Origin: Acidobacteriota bacterium
GTDB lineage: Bacteria; Acidobacteriota; Terriglobia; Terriglobales; SCQP01
DNA: 8,029 nt
Reading direction: 5' to 3'
Assembly: GCA_021818645.1 (NCBI GenBank)
Contig: JAKATS010000089.1
Span: forward strand, 1-8,029
The notes below the pieces were generated by a model. The model was not told where the DNA came from. It searched no databases and worked only from the letters and a program-made list of their open reading frames with translations. The translations under genes were made by a program, and so were the position numbers. Below are positions 1-6,340 of the stretch, piece by piece. Positions within the stretch are counted from its first letter, which is position 1, and each line of letters opens with the position of its first letter.

Positions 1-659
1 TCTTCGGCAAGCCCACGCAGTTATTAACCTTTCTGGGGCTGGCGGGCGCCGGGCTCACGGTGGCGCTGCAGGGTATGATCCTGAGCCTCTGCGGCTGGTT
101 TGTGCTCATCGGGCGGCGCGGCATCACGCTGGGCGACTGGGTCGAGATCAACGGCGTCAACGGCGAAGTTGTGGAAATCACGCTGCTGCGCACGGTGATT
201 CAGGAAGTCGGCAGCGGAGCCAGCGCCGGGCACCCCACCGGACGGCGGGTATATTTTCCCAACAGCTACGTTTTTTCCGGATATTACTTTAATTTTTCCA
301 CCCGCGGGCAGTGGCTATGGGACGAACTGCAAATAACCCTGCCGCCGGGCGCCGACGCCCAAGCCGCAGCCATGGGACTGAGTCACATGCTCGAGGAAAT
401 CACCAGCACCGACACGCAGGCCGCGCTGGGGGAATGGCGGCAGCAGCGGCAGGAACATCCGCGGGCAGGAGGGCAGAAAGCCGAGGCAGCGCCTCCGGAT
501 ACGACGGCCGGCGTGCAGATCGTGCCCGGATCCGGCGGCACGGTGCTGCGCCTGCGCTATGTGACCACCGCCGGCAAGCGGTATCAACGGCGGGAGGAGA
601 TTCACCGCCGGGCTTATGAGATTCTGCAAGCTCCGGCTACCCGTACCGCGGAGTCGTGA
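1..659 (+). CDS. MscS-type mechanosensitive ion channel, 3' part
   Basis: The gene is cut by the left edge; its reading frame starts at base 3 and gives 218 residues to a TGA at 657-659. The first visible residues form a Gly/Ala-rich helix (FLGLAGAGLTVALQGMILSL) that matches the pore-lining TM3 of MscS channels. The beta domain follows at once (RGITLGDWVEINGVNGEV, then a conserved YFPNS with the Pro-Asn pair). The C-terminal alpha/beta part ends in a basic helix (GKRYQRREEIHRRAYEIL). Such inner-membrane channels open under membrane tension and release solutes during osmotic downshift. Residues around 125-160 are Gln/Gly/Ala/Pro-rich and look like a flexible linker, longer than in E. coli MscS. 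Upstream transmembrane segments lie outside the window, so the subclass and true start cannot be judged. The gene converges on the radical SAM gene, 91 bases away. Confidence 0.9.
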   Translation, partial: FGKPTQLLTFLGLAGAGLTVALQGMILSLCGWFVLIGRRGITLGDWVEINGVNGEVVEITLLRTVIQEVGSGASAGHPTGRRVYFPNSYVFSGYYFNFSTRGQWLWDELQITLPPGADAQAAAMGLSHMLEEITSTDTQAALGEWRQQRQEHPRAGGQKAEAAPPDTTAGVQIVPGSGGTVLRLRYVTTAGKRYQRREEIHRRAYEILQAPATRTAES

Positions 660-678
660 AAGAGACCCAGGCCATCCT

Positions 679-754
679 GATTCTTTCGAAAAAACTCGAG
701 AATCACGATTTGATTCGACGCGAATCGGTCCGCGTGCCTGAAACTGAATTTCAG
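679..754. terminator. Hairpins at the convergent gene junction
   Basis: Three small inverted repeats fill the gap between the MscS and radical SAM stop codons. They are GATTCT/AGAATC (679-684 with 699-704), GATTCG/CGAATC with a 3-base loop (712-717 with 721-726), and CTGAAA/TTTCAG (738-743 with 749-754). The last overlaps the radical SAM stop codon. None is followed by a clear T-run on either strand, so they may end transcription weakly or only protect 3' ends. The call rests on position and structure alone. Confidence 0.3.
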
Positions 755-2325
755 TGAAACCGCAACTGAGTCGAAAAGGCCGGCTTCAGAGCTGGACGCC
801 GCGATTCGCCCTCCGCTCCCCAGTTCGGAGACTGCAACTCCGGCATCGGCGCCGCCCGGAATAGACGCTTGCACTGCCGCGCCGTCCATCGCGCCCACCG
901 CCTCGACTTTTTCCGCCGCGCGCTATCCGTAGAAATCCCCGTTCCCGCATACATCTGCCGGTAGAGCTTCGACAGAAAGATAAACGCCAGCCGCGAGCTC
1001 CAGCTGGGACAGCACGCGGACCGCTCCCAGATCGCGCTCCAGTTATAGAACCGGTCCCACACTTTCTGCGTCCGCTCCCGAATCTCATCCGAACTCATCG
1101 AAGGATGCGGCGTGAACATCTTGGGCCGCACTTCCGCCGGAATCAGCCAGTACCGCGTGATCGGCACGCCGCCCACCATCGTCGGATGCGCCGACTGCTC
1201 CTTTTCCCAGCGAATGAAATCCACCGTTCCCGGAAACGGCGTCATCATCACGAACTGGGCAAAGGTTACGCCTGCCTTCATCGCCATCGCCACAGTCGCG
1301 GCGAACGTCGCGGGCGTGTCCGTGGGCAGCCCGAAAATAAACGAGCCCAGAACGTGCACCCCATGCTTGTTGAACTTCTGCAACTGCAAGGCGAGAGCTT
1401 CGCCCGAATAGTTCCAGTCCTTGAACACCGCCTTCAGGCCCTCCGGCGTCACCGCCTCTACGCCCACCAGTGCGCCCTTGATATTGGCCTTGCGCATGGC
1501 GTCGAGGTAGTCGCCATCCTCTCCGGCTTCCATCGTGATCTGGGTGAAGAACACCATGTCCCGGGGCAGCTTCGCCAGCTCTTCCATCAGCGCGAACCGC
1601 TCCGCGCGGATCGCCGTCAGCTCCTCCAGCTTTGCCAGGTTGTTCTGCTCGCGCGCCAGCCGCAGGTCGGTCAGCGTGACAGGATAAAAATTATCGTCGG
1701 CCAGCGCAATGAACTTAAAGCCGATGCGCCGCAATTGGATGATCTCGTCTATCACGCTCTGGTGCCGCCGCTGCCGCGGCTTCTGCCCGTCCGTACGCCA
1801 CACGCTGCAAAACGAGCAGTGCTTCGGGCACCCGCGAATCGTCTGCACCGATGCCCACATGTATTTCTCCGGCTGCATCAGGTCCCAGCGAGCTGCCAGA
1901 AAATCCGCGCCCTCGATGCGGCCGCCTTCATACACCTGCCCGGGATGCCCGGCGAGGCAGTCCCCCACAACTTTCGCCCACGCCAGGTCTCCGTCGCCCT
2001 TGACCACAGCATGCGCCTGTCCCTTTTCCAGCGCCTCTTCCGGAAACAGCGTGGCATGGATCCCGCCGTAAACTACCCACGCGCCTCGCGCCCGCGCCAT
2101 CCGTCCTACCTGATAGCCCCGCAAAGCATTCCCGGTGTGGACACTGATGCCCACGATATCCCCCGCCTGGATGCGTTCCGGCGCAATCGGCTCCAGCGAT
2201 TCGTCCACCAGAATCGGATCGCCCGCGGACACAGGCGTAGCCGCCGCCAGCACAAACAACCACCGTGGGGTGATCACGGCCGTGCCGAAAGAATTGTCGC
2301 TGGGATTAACCAGAAACACGCTCAT
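751..2325 (-). CDS. B12-binding domain radical SAM protein
   Basis: This 524-residue protein has an N-terminal cobalamin-binding-like Rossmann domain (about residues 1-135, with GISVHTGNALRG and VVYGGIHATLFPEE). A radical SAM core follows, with the 4Fe-4S motif CPKHCSFC (C166, C170, C173), the ADDNF strand (209-213) and a GVEAVTPE strand near 288-295. The classical B12 motif DxHxxG is not visible, as in many relatives. Residues 220-255 form a charged helical insertion inside the barrel. The C-terminal part (about 375-490) includes TPHPSMSSDEIR and RQMYAGTGISTDSAR, which I associate with an uncharacterised family of cytoplasmic radical SAM proteins. Such enzymes carry out radical methylations or rearrangements; the substrate here cannot be inferred. 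The ATG at 2325 is preceded by GGAAAGGATTAGGA, a usable ribosome site. The tail after residue 500 looks disordered. The gene stands alone, without B12 or biosynthetic partners beside it. Confidence 0.9.
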   Translation of the reverse strand: MSVFLVNPSDNSFGTAVITPRWLFVLAAATPVSAGDPILVDESLEPIAPERIQAGDIVGISVHTGNALRGYQVGRMARARGAWVVYGGIHATLFPEEALEKGQAHAVVKGDGDLAWAKVVGDCLAGHPGQVYEGGRIEGADFLAARWDLMQPEKYMWASVQTIRGCPKHCSFCSVWRTDGQKPRQRRHQSVIDEIIQLRRIGFKFIALADDNFYPVTLTDLRLAREQNNLAKLEELTAIRAERFALMEELAKLPRDMVFFTQITMEAGEDGDYLDAMRKANIKGALVGVEAVTPEGLKAVFKDWNYSGEALALQLQKFNKHGVHVLGSFIFGLPTDTPATFAATVAMAMKAGVTFAQFVMMTPFPGTVDFIRWEKEQSAHPTMVGGVPITRYWLIPAEVRPKMFTPHPSMSSDEIRERTQKVWDRFYNWSAIWERSACCPSWSSRLAFIFLSKLYRQMYAGTGISTDSARRKKSRRWARWTARQCKRLFRAAPMPELQSPNWGAEGESRRPALKPAFSTQLRFH

Positions 2326-2465
2326 GGTGTCCTAATCCTTTCCTCGTTAAGTGTAAAGGAGTTTGAAGAGCGCCCGGCGAACCCGACGCTGTCGCGGATC
2401 GCGGAGGCAGGCTCAATAGGCTGACCAAGAGGCTCCTACGAAGATAGATGGATTCTCCAGGCTGG

Positions 2466-2479
2466 CGACGAGAACGTCG
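2466..2479. repeat. Small inverted repeat CGACG-AGAA-CGTCG
   Basis: A perfect 5-bp stem with a 4-base loop lies just before the first copy of the direct repeat in the non-coding stretch. It is short enough to be chance and carries no terminator tail. Confidence 0.3.
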
Positions 2480-2492
2480 TGACTGCGAAGCG

Positions 2493-2743
2493 GAAATGAG
2501 ACTTACGGCCAAACGCACCTGGGGTTCAGCTGCCAAACTCTTAACTTTACCGGACGAAGGGGTTCCTGACAATGAAGATCATCGAATAAAGTGCACCCCG
2601 AAAACTGTGCAAAATTGCGCACCTCCTGCTCCGTTCCATCGGAGCAAGCCTGTTGACACAACCCCGCAAGCAACCAGAAATGAGACTTGTATGAAGGCTT
2701 CGCAGCAAGGATACCGGAGAGAGCGAAGGAGCCAAGATCATCG
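2493..2743. repeat. Imperfect direct repeat in non-coding DNA
   Basis: Four matching words occur twice in the same order. GAAATGAGACTT is at 2493-2504 and 2677-2688, TACCGGA at 2548-2554 and 2712-2718, CGAAGG at 2555-2560 and 2724-2729, and AAGATCATCG at 2575-2584 and 2734-2743. The offsets are 184, 164, 169 and 159 bases, so the second unit is about 25 bases shorter than the first (about 67 against 92). The two copies fall in different reading frames, which argues against a repeated protein domain and for a DNA- or RNA-level duplication that has decayed. The individual words are short, so part of the match could be chance. Confidence 0.45.
2607..2646. other. Paired palindromes, including a perfect 7-bp hairpin
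   Basis: TGCTCCG (2627-2633) pairs perfectly with CGGAGCA (2640-2646) around a TTCCAT loop. Just before it, GTGC (2607-2610) and GCAC (2619-2622) flank an inner GCAA-AA-TTGC (2609-2618). The TTGACA at 2653-2658 looks like a -35 box, but no matching -10 is seen 16-18 bases further. No T-run follows on the plus strand, so this is not a standard terminator. It lies between the two copies of the direct repeat. Confidence 0.4.
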
Positions 2744-2952
2744 TGGGTGCCCGGAACCACTCACGCGACCCTCACCCTTTTACCCGCGGCCGCTGCGACC
2801 GGAACCCGGCCCGCCCGTCGTGTTCTTGCCATCAAAAGCGCCGCTCAAGAGGAGAGAGGACCATCGCTGCTTCGCGATTCCCGGCGGATGACAGGAGCAT
2901 CAGGCCGACGGGTCACGACCGGGATCATCATCTTTTGTCCTTCTGTGACAAA

Positions 2953-3816
2953 TCATCGTGAGACCGGCATTGCCTTGTCCTCACCACGACTGAATTTCTG
3001 GACCTTGACGTCCCACGCAAGGCCGAGCGTCCGCAGGGCCGAGATTCCGTACCAATTGACGTCTATTTCGTACCACCTCAGGCCATGACGGGACGCTTGC
3101 GGGTGGGCGTGATGATTATTATGCCAGCCTTCGCCGAATGTCAGCAATGCCACCCAGAAACTATTTCTGGACGTATCGCCGGTGGGAAACCTCTGCTTGC
3201 CCCACATGTGAGTGGCGGAGTTGACCAGCCAGGTGGAGTGGAGGCCAATGACCGTACGGAAAAAGATGCCCCACAACAGAAACGGCCATCCGCCAAAGAC
3301 GAAAAGTACCGCGCCGAGCACAGAAATGGGAACCCAGTGCCAACGGCTGATCCACACGTGGAATTTATCCTTGCGAAGATCCGGAACATAAGGCAGAAGA
3401 TCAGCCGCATCACTGTGCATCGTCTGGCCTGTCAGAATCCAGCCCATGTGAGCCCAAAAGCCGCCGTCGCGCGGAGAATGCGGGTCTCCCTCCTTATCCG
3501 TGTTCTGGTGATGCATGCGATGAGTCGCGACCCAGAAAATCGGGCCGCCTTCCAAAGCCAGTGTGCCGCACACGGTCAGGAAATATTCGACCCACTTTGG
3601 AGTCCTAAAGCCGCGATGAGTCAGAAGCCTGTGGTATCCAATCCCGATGCCGAGGCTTCCGGCAACCCACCACAAAACCATCGCCAGCAGGAAAGCTTTC
3701 CAACTGAACAGAAACAATGCAGCCACAGCTCCGATATGAAACGCCACCATGACGAAGGTCGTAAGCCTCACGACGGGCTGTGTAAAAGTCTTGTCATCAT
3801 GGAAGAACCGCGACAT
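2953..3816 (-). CDS. Acyl-CoA (delta-9-type) fatty acid desaturase
   Basis: This 287-residue integral membrane protein carries the three histidine boxes of the stearoyl-CoA/acyl-lipid desaturase family: HRLLTH (62-67), HRMHH (99-103) and HNNHH (232-236). It also has the additional family histidines in GLHSTW and NSATHMWG (H193, H203). These bind a di-iron centre that inserts a cis double bond into a fatty acyl chain using O2 and reducing equivalents, which adjusts membrane fluidity. Hydrophobic segments lie at about 18-60 and 163-200, and GDPHSP (110-115) is also typical of the family. Length is normal for bacterial members, which lack the fused cytochrome b5 of yeast OLE1. The ATG at 3816 is the first in frame near the divergent promoter region, but no good Shine-Dalgarno precedes it. 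Substrate type (acyl-CoA, ACP or lipid) and exact bond position cannot be read from sequence. The gene is divergent from the GH5 gene. Confidence 0.93.
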   Translation of the reverse strand: MSRFFHDDKTFTQPVVRLTTFVMVAFHIGAVAALFLFSWKAFLLAMVLWWVAGSLGIGIGYHRLLTHRGFRTPKWVEYFLTVCGTLALEGGPIFWVATHRMHHQNTDKEGDPHSPRDGGFWAHMGWILTGQTMHSDAADLLPYVPDLRKDKFHVWISRWHWVPISVLGAVLFVFGGWPFLLWGIFFRTVIGLHSTWLVNSATHMWGKQRFPTGDTSRNSFWVALLTFGEGWHNNHHAHPQASRHGLRWYEIDVNWYGISALRTLGLAWDVKVQKFSRGEDKAMPVSR

Positions 3817-3822
3817 CTTTAT

Positions 3823-3828
3823 ATTCTA
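3823..3828 (-). promoter_or_regulatory. Putative -10 box of the desaturase gene, possible leaderless start
   Basis: On the minus strand TAGAAT lies six bases (ATAAAG) upstream of the ATG, so transcription would begin at or next to the start codon. The absence of a close Shine-Dalgarno fits a leaderless mRNA. No convincing -35 is seen. An alternative is TATAAG on the same strand (3889-3894), which would give a leader of about 65 bases. The whole 3817-3981 interval is the shared control region of the desaturase and GH5 genes. Confidence 0.35.
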
Positions 3829-3981
3829 GTCCCTACGTGGGTTTGATGCGTGTACAGAACGAGACCACCCGGCGCAAAGCATAAAAAACTTATACCGCCT
3901 TGTTGGGCGAATTCATCCAACCCTGAGCAGCAGCCCGCCGCGCCAGACTTCTGTTAAGCTGTAATTTTTCGTAAAGATCAT

Positions 3982-5142
3982 ATGTACAACCCATTGCGTC
4001 GTGTTTTCCTTCCGGCTGTCATTGCAACCCTGGCCGCTTCCCTGCTGGCGCAGCCTGCGCCTTCGCCCTCGCTGGCCTTTCAGCGGCAACAAAACCTGCT
4101 GCATGGCATTAATGCCAGCCCCTGGATTGGCCAGCGGCTCGAGAGCGACGGGCTGGTCCACGATTATTGGCAGCAAAATCGGGCCGGTCGCGATATTGCC
4201 CTGATCCGCGCCATGGGTTTTAACGACATCCGGCTGGTGATGAGCCCGCCGCGGCTTCTCAACGTAGACCGTCCCGGCTGGCTCAACCCGGAATATGTCG
4301 CGGCACTGAAGCAAACGGTGCAGTTGGCCATAGCCCACCATCTTTCCGTCATATTGGATATGCACGGAGCGCCCGACTGGAACCGGCGCGTTTTTGCCGA
4401 TCCACTGCAGACCAAGGCATTTCTGGCCGGCTGGGCGGCGCTGGCCCGGATATTCGCTCCGGTTGATCCGGCGCACGTATTTTTCGAGTGCCTGAATGAA
4501 CCCGAACTGCCCAGCGATGATCAATGGGCGGGCGTGCAGGCGCGCCTGATTGCCCGCCTGCGCCAGGCCGCTCCGGAGAATACCATCATTGCTGATGCCG
4601 GCCACTGGTCCTCTCCTCCCGATCTTCTGGTCATGGAGCCTTACTCCGACAACAACGTCATCTATAACTTTCATTTCTACGATCCCCACATCTTCACCCA
4701 TCAAGGCGCGACCTGGAGTTCGCCCTGGTTCAAGCCGGAACGAGATATCCCATTTCCGCTCACACCGCAATCGGCGCTCGCCGCTTCCCGCGAGCCGGAG
4801 TTGGTCAATGATCCCCACACCCGCGCCGCTTTGATTCGGGCAGGCTCGTTACCCTGGGACGCCACCCGCATCCAGCAGGAAATCGGCGCCGCTGCGGCCT
4901 GGGGAACGGCACACAACGTCCCCTTGCTGTGCGATGAATTTGGCGTATATCGCAACTATTCCCCGCCGGCATCGCGCTATCTGTGGCTGCGCATTGTCCG
5001 CCAGACTCTCGAAGATCACCATATCGGTTGGGCCATGTGGTCTTACGAAGGCGGGTTTGGCGTGGTTTGGCCTGCCCCCAACCATCAGGTGCGCCCTGAC
5101 CTCAAGGTTTTACAGGCGCTGGGACTGCACCCGCACTTTTAG
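3982..5142 (+). CDS. Exported GH5-family glycoside hydrolase (cellulase-like)
   Basis: The 386-residue product starts with a signal peptide (basic MYNPLRR, a hydrophobic core to about residue 22, likely cleavage after LLAQPA or nearby). One (beta/alpha)8 catalytic domain of glycoside hydrolase family 5 fills the rest. Visible landmarks are IRLVMS (R84), VILDMHGAPDW (H128), the acid/base motif LNEPE (E173), NFHFYDPHIFTHQG (H231, Y233), the nucleophile motif LLCDEFGVY (E319) and the substrate-platform AMWSYEGG (W353). Family 5 enzymes cleave beta-1,4-glucans, mannans or related polymers with retention of configuration. The exact substrate cannot be chosen, and no carbohydrate-binding module is present. 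Both catalytic glutamates are intact. The ribosome site before the ATG at 3982 is weak (GTAAAG at 3971-3976), and TGTAAT (3960-3965) is a possible -10. The gene is alone on its strand, and no sugar transporter or regulator lies beside it. Confidence 0.92.
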   Translation: MYNPLRRVFLPAVIATLAASLLAQPAPSPSLAFQRQQNLLHGINASPWIGQRLESDGLVHDYWQQNRAGRDIALIRAMGFNDIRLVMSPPRLLNVDRPGWLNPEYVAALKQTVQLAIAHHLSVILDMHGAPDWNRRVFADPLQTKAFLAGWAALARIFAPVDPAHVFFECLNEPELPSDDQWAGVQARLIARLRQAAPENTIIADAGHWSSPPDLLVMEPYSDNNVIYNFHFYDPHIFTHQGATWSSPWFKPERDIPFPLTPQSALAASREPELVNDPHTRAALIRAGSLPWDATRIQQEIGAAAAWGTAHNVPLLCDEFGVYRNYSPPASRYLWLRIVRQTLEDHHIGWAMWSYEGGFGVVWPAPNHQVRPDLKVLQALGLHPHF

Positions 5143-5209
5143 CGCTCCGCGCCAGACACACCCAGCAGATACGCGCAAGTTCGAGCCAACAACCCACCAA
5201 CAGACGCGG

Positions 5210-5229
5210 TTCCCGTGATAAGCCGGGAA
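5210..5229. other. Small hairpin downstream of the GH5 gene
   Basis: TTCCCG (5210-5215) pairs with CGGGAA (5224-5229) across an 8-base loop. It lies 68 bases past the GH5 stop and could stabilise or end that transcript, though no T-run follows on the plus strand. Confidence 0.3.
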
Positions 5230-5230
5230 G

Positions 5231-5270
5231 AAACTAAAACCCAGCCTCGGGGATTTCCCGCGGCTGGGTT
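5231..5270 (-). terminator. Intrinsic terminator of the small secreted protein gene
   Basis: AACCCAGCC (5238-5246) pairs perfectly with GGCTGGGTT (5262-5270). An inner CGGG/CCCG stem closes a GATTT loop after one mismatch. Read on the minus strand, the stem runs straight into TTTTAGTTTCTT, a good U-tract. It lies 28 bases past the stop codon of the interrupted gene at 5298-5642. On the plus strand the tail is only TTGAAATG, so it is a poor terminator for GH5. Confidence 0.75.
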
Positions 5271-5297
5271 GAAATGCAAGCGATGGGCCCGCCTGCC

Positions 5298-5642
5298 TTA
5301 ACCCCTGCGCAGGATGCGGACAGCCATGATTTGATTGTGGAATCGGATTTGCTGCACCTTGCGATAGTTGGAAAGAACTTCGGTATGGTGGGGTTTGCGG
5401 GTCAAATGCTGCCAACGGCAAGGAACACTGGCTACCAGATTGCCGTGATGCAGCACCTTCAGATGAGTGGCCTTGGCCTTAACTTTTAAGCGATAAGTTC
5501 CGGGCCGGAGGGAATGACCGGCAATGCTGTAAGGGTTCGAGATGGTCAATTTGGTGCTGAAGATCAGGGTGGCTCAAGCCGGCAAAGCATTCAGCAACAA
5601 TAAGCCGAGAGCGGACAGGAAGAACGACCGAAAACGAAGCAT
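5298..5642 (-). pseudogene. Small secreted beta-rich protein, interrupted by one in-frame TGA
   Basis: Read from the ATG at 5642, the frame encodes a textbook signal peptide (MLRFRSF, a Leu-rich core, NALPA). It meets TGA at codon 23 (5574-5576), then continues open for 91 more codons to TAA at 5298-5300. Ribosome site GGAGG lies four bases before the ATG, the strongest in the window, and an intrinsic terminator follows the distal stop, so the two halves were clearly one gene. The mature part (ATLIFSTKLTISNPYSIAG, then HSLRPGTYRLKVKAK and alternating hydrophobic residues) reads as beta strands. It resembles, from memory, short exported proteins of unknown function common in Acidobacteriota. 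One substitution explains the stop (for example from CGA, GGA or TGG). The downstream TTG at 5549 could start an 83-residue cytoplasmic form but has no ribosome site. Stop-codon readthrough or a sequencing error remain possible. Confidence 0.75.
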
Positions 5643-5765
5643 AATACCTCCAGAACATGGCAAGATGGCGGCAAAAACCGCATTACTTATAAAGATGTGT
5701 CCGGACGACGTTCGGTTTCGGAAAACTGGCTCCGGCGAACTCTACAGGGAAATTTAATCAATTAA

Positions 5766-5797
5766 AGACAAAGTCTCATACGCGCCGCAATGCGCGT
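5766..5797 (-). terminator. Probable transcript end after tRNA-Glu
   Basis: On the minus strand, 27 bases past the tRNA, ACGCGC pairs with GCGCGT around a 6-base loop (5780-5797). A small AGAC/GTCT hairpin follows (5766-5776), then the AT-rich TTTAATTGATTAAATTT. The U-tract is not contiguous, so termination efficiency is uncertain. Confidence 0.4.
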
Positions 5798-5824
5798 GCT
5801 GCCTTGGATCGCACTTCAATTATT

Positions 5825-5902
5825 TGGCGTCCCCGACGGGATTTGAACCCGTGTTACCGCCGTGAAAGGGCGATGTCCTGGGCCGGGCTAGACGACGGGG
5901 AC
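5825..5902 (-). tRNA. tRNA-Glu (anticodon UUC) with encoded CCA
   Basis: Read on the minus strand, the gene folds into a full cloverleaf. The acceptor stem GTCCCCG pairs with CGGGGAC, followed by discriminator G and encoded CCA (5827-5825). The D-arm is GTC...GAC with CCCGG in the loop, and the anticodon arm is TCGCC-CTTTCAC-GGCGG with TTC at 5866-5864. The variable loop is TAAC, and the T-arm is ACGGG-TTCAAAT-CCCGT. The sequence is close to E. coli tRNA-Glu, including the CCCAGGAC block and the CTTTCAC loop. It decodes GAA/GAG and, as Glu-tRNA, can also feed tetrapyrrole synthesis by the C5 route. The D-loop is about two bases longer than in E. coli. It is a single tRNA gene in this window, with no sign of an inserted element at its 3' end. 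Confidence 0.96.
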
Positions 5903-5906
5903 GCGG

Positions 5907-5920
5907 GGCGGGCGCCCGCC
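5907..5920. repeat. 14-bp GC palindrome just upstream of tRNA-Glu
   Basis: GGCGGGCGCCCGCC is a perfect palindrome, five bases from the 5' end of the tRNA. It would lie in the 5' leader that RNase P removes if the TAAAAT at about 5954-5959 (minus strand) is the -10 box. It may simply reflect high GC. Confidence 0.4.
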
Positions 5921-5956
5921 GAGGTTCTGGCGCCACAAAACGCGTATTCAGTTATT

Positions 5957-6319
5957 TTAGCAAATCCGGGCCGGCCGGCCCAGCGCGGACTGGCCGACCC
6001 GCTCCGGCGCGCATACCGGGTTGGCGCGCCGACGGCGGCGGCGATTGTGGGACAGAGATTCATTCCCGGACTGCTCGACCGATAACCGGGCAAGACCGGA
6101 TACCAGTCCCAGCAGATCGCCAGCGAATCGCCTGATCCCGATGCTCCCCATAATCTCTACGCCTTCGTGCCCGGCGGTCATGGCACGCGCGGCAAATTTG
6201 CCGGCCGCGCCGAAGGCCAAAGCCTGCCAGTTTATTGATTGCTGCACCGGAAGCGGGCGGTCTGCGGGGCATTGGCCGCAGGCGCCATCGTGGGAATCCG
6301 GGCGAGTACGCGAAACCAT
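5957..6319 (-). CDS. Doubtful 120-codon ORF between deaminase gene and tRNA-Glu
   Basis: An ATG at 6319 opens 21 bases past the deaminase stop and runs on the same strand to TAA. Residues about 30-80 have a protein-like alternation of hydrophobic and polar residues (ALAFGAAGKFAARAMTAG, GIRRFAGDLLGLVSGLARL). The last 30 residues are Arg/Pro-rich, and the end contains a 14-bp GC palindrome. No ribosome site precedes the ATG, which sits inside a 5-bp inverted repeat (6315-6328), and no family is recognised. Opposite-strand frames of similar length exist over the same bases, as expected in GC-rich DNA. It may be a real small gene, a remnant or chance. If it is not coding, 5921-6340 holds only the tRNA promoter and palindromes. 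Confidence 0.25.
   Translation of the reverse strand: MVSRTRPDSHDGACGQCPADRPLPVQQSINWQALAFGAAGKFAARAMTAGHEGVEIMGSIGIRRFAGDLLGLVSGLARLSVEQSGNESLSHNRRRRRRANPVCAPERVGQSALGRPARIC
5968..5981. repeat. Second 14-bp GC palindrome upstream of tRNA-Glu
   Basis: GGGCCGGCCGGCCC is a perfect palindrome about 65 bases upstream of the tRNA 5' end, near where a -35 region or upstream activator would lie. A run of GGCC units makes such a palindrome easy to form by chance. Confidence 0.4.
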
Positions 6320-6340
6320 CGCAATGGTATTTAACCCTTA

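Larger units (their letters stand above)
2326..2952. other. Non-coding stretch without a convincing gene
   Basis: About 630 bases lie between two minus-strand genes. Open frames exist on both strands, but their translations are Arg/Pro/Ser-rich, overlap one another, lack good ribosome sites and show no recognisable domain. The part near 2326-2360 should hold the radical SAM promoter; TACACT on the minus strand (about 2349-2354) is a weak -10 candidate. The middle holds an imperfect direct repeat and a 7-bp hairpin, listed separately. A 6-bp inverted repeat TTTGTC/GACAAA (2934-2939 with 2947-2952) sits just past the desaturase stop but lacks a T-tract. The stretch could be a decayed mobile element or an RNA gene; nothing seen decides it. 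Confidence 0.5.

Noticed and set aside
1105..2424. 439-codon plus-strand open frame opposite the radical SAM gene
   Set aside because: The product is Arg/His/Gln-rich without domain similarity and mirrors a well-supported radical SAM gene on the other strand.
2653..2658. TTGACA taken as a full plus-strand promoter
   Set aside because: No acceptable -10 box lies 16-18 bases downstream, and no gene follows on the plus strand.
2448..2891. 147-codon plus-strand frame in the non-coding stretch
   Set aside because: It has a Pro/Arg-rich composition, no ribosome site and overlapping rival frames on both strands. It also runs through direct repeats that are out of frame with each other.
2687..3088. 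133-codon plus-strand frame running into the desaturase 3' end
   Set aside because: It overlaps the confident desaturase gene on the opposite strand and has no recognisable domain.
5574..5576. TGA read as selenocysteine
   Set aside because: The residue would sit at the signal-peptidase site outside any redox motif, and I see no convincing SECIS-like stem-loop just after it. Ordinary nonsense mutation is simpler.
5804..6093. Short open frames on both strands across the tRNA
   Set aside because: They cover the complete tRNA-Glu cloverleaf and are chance frames.
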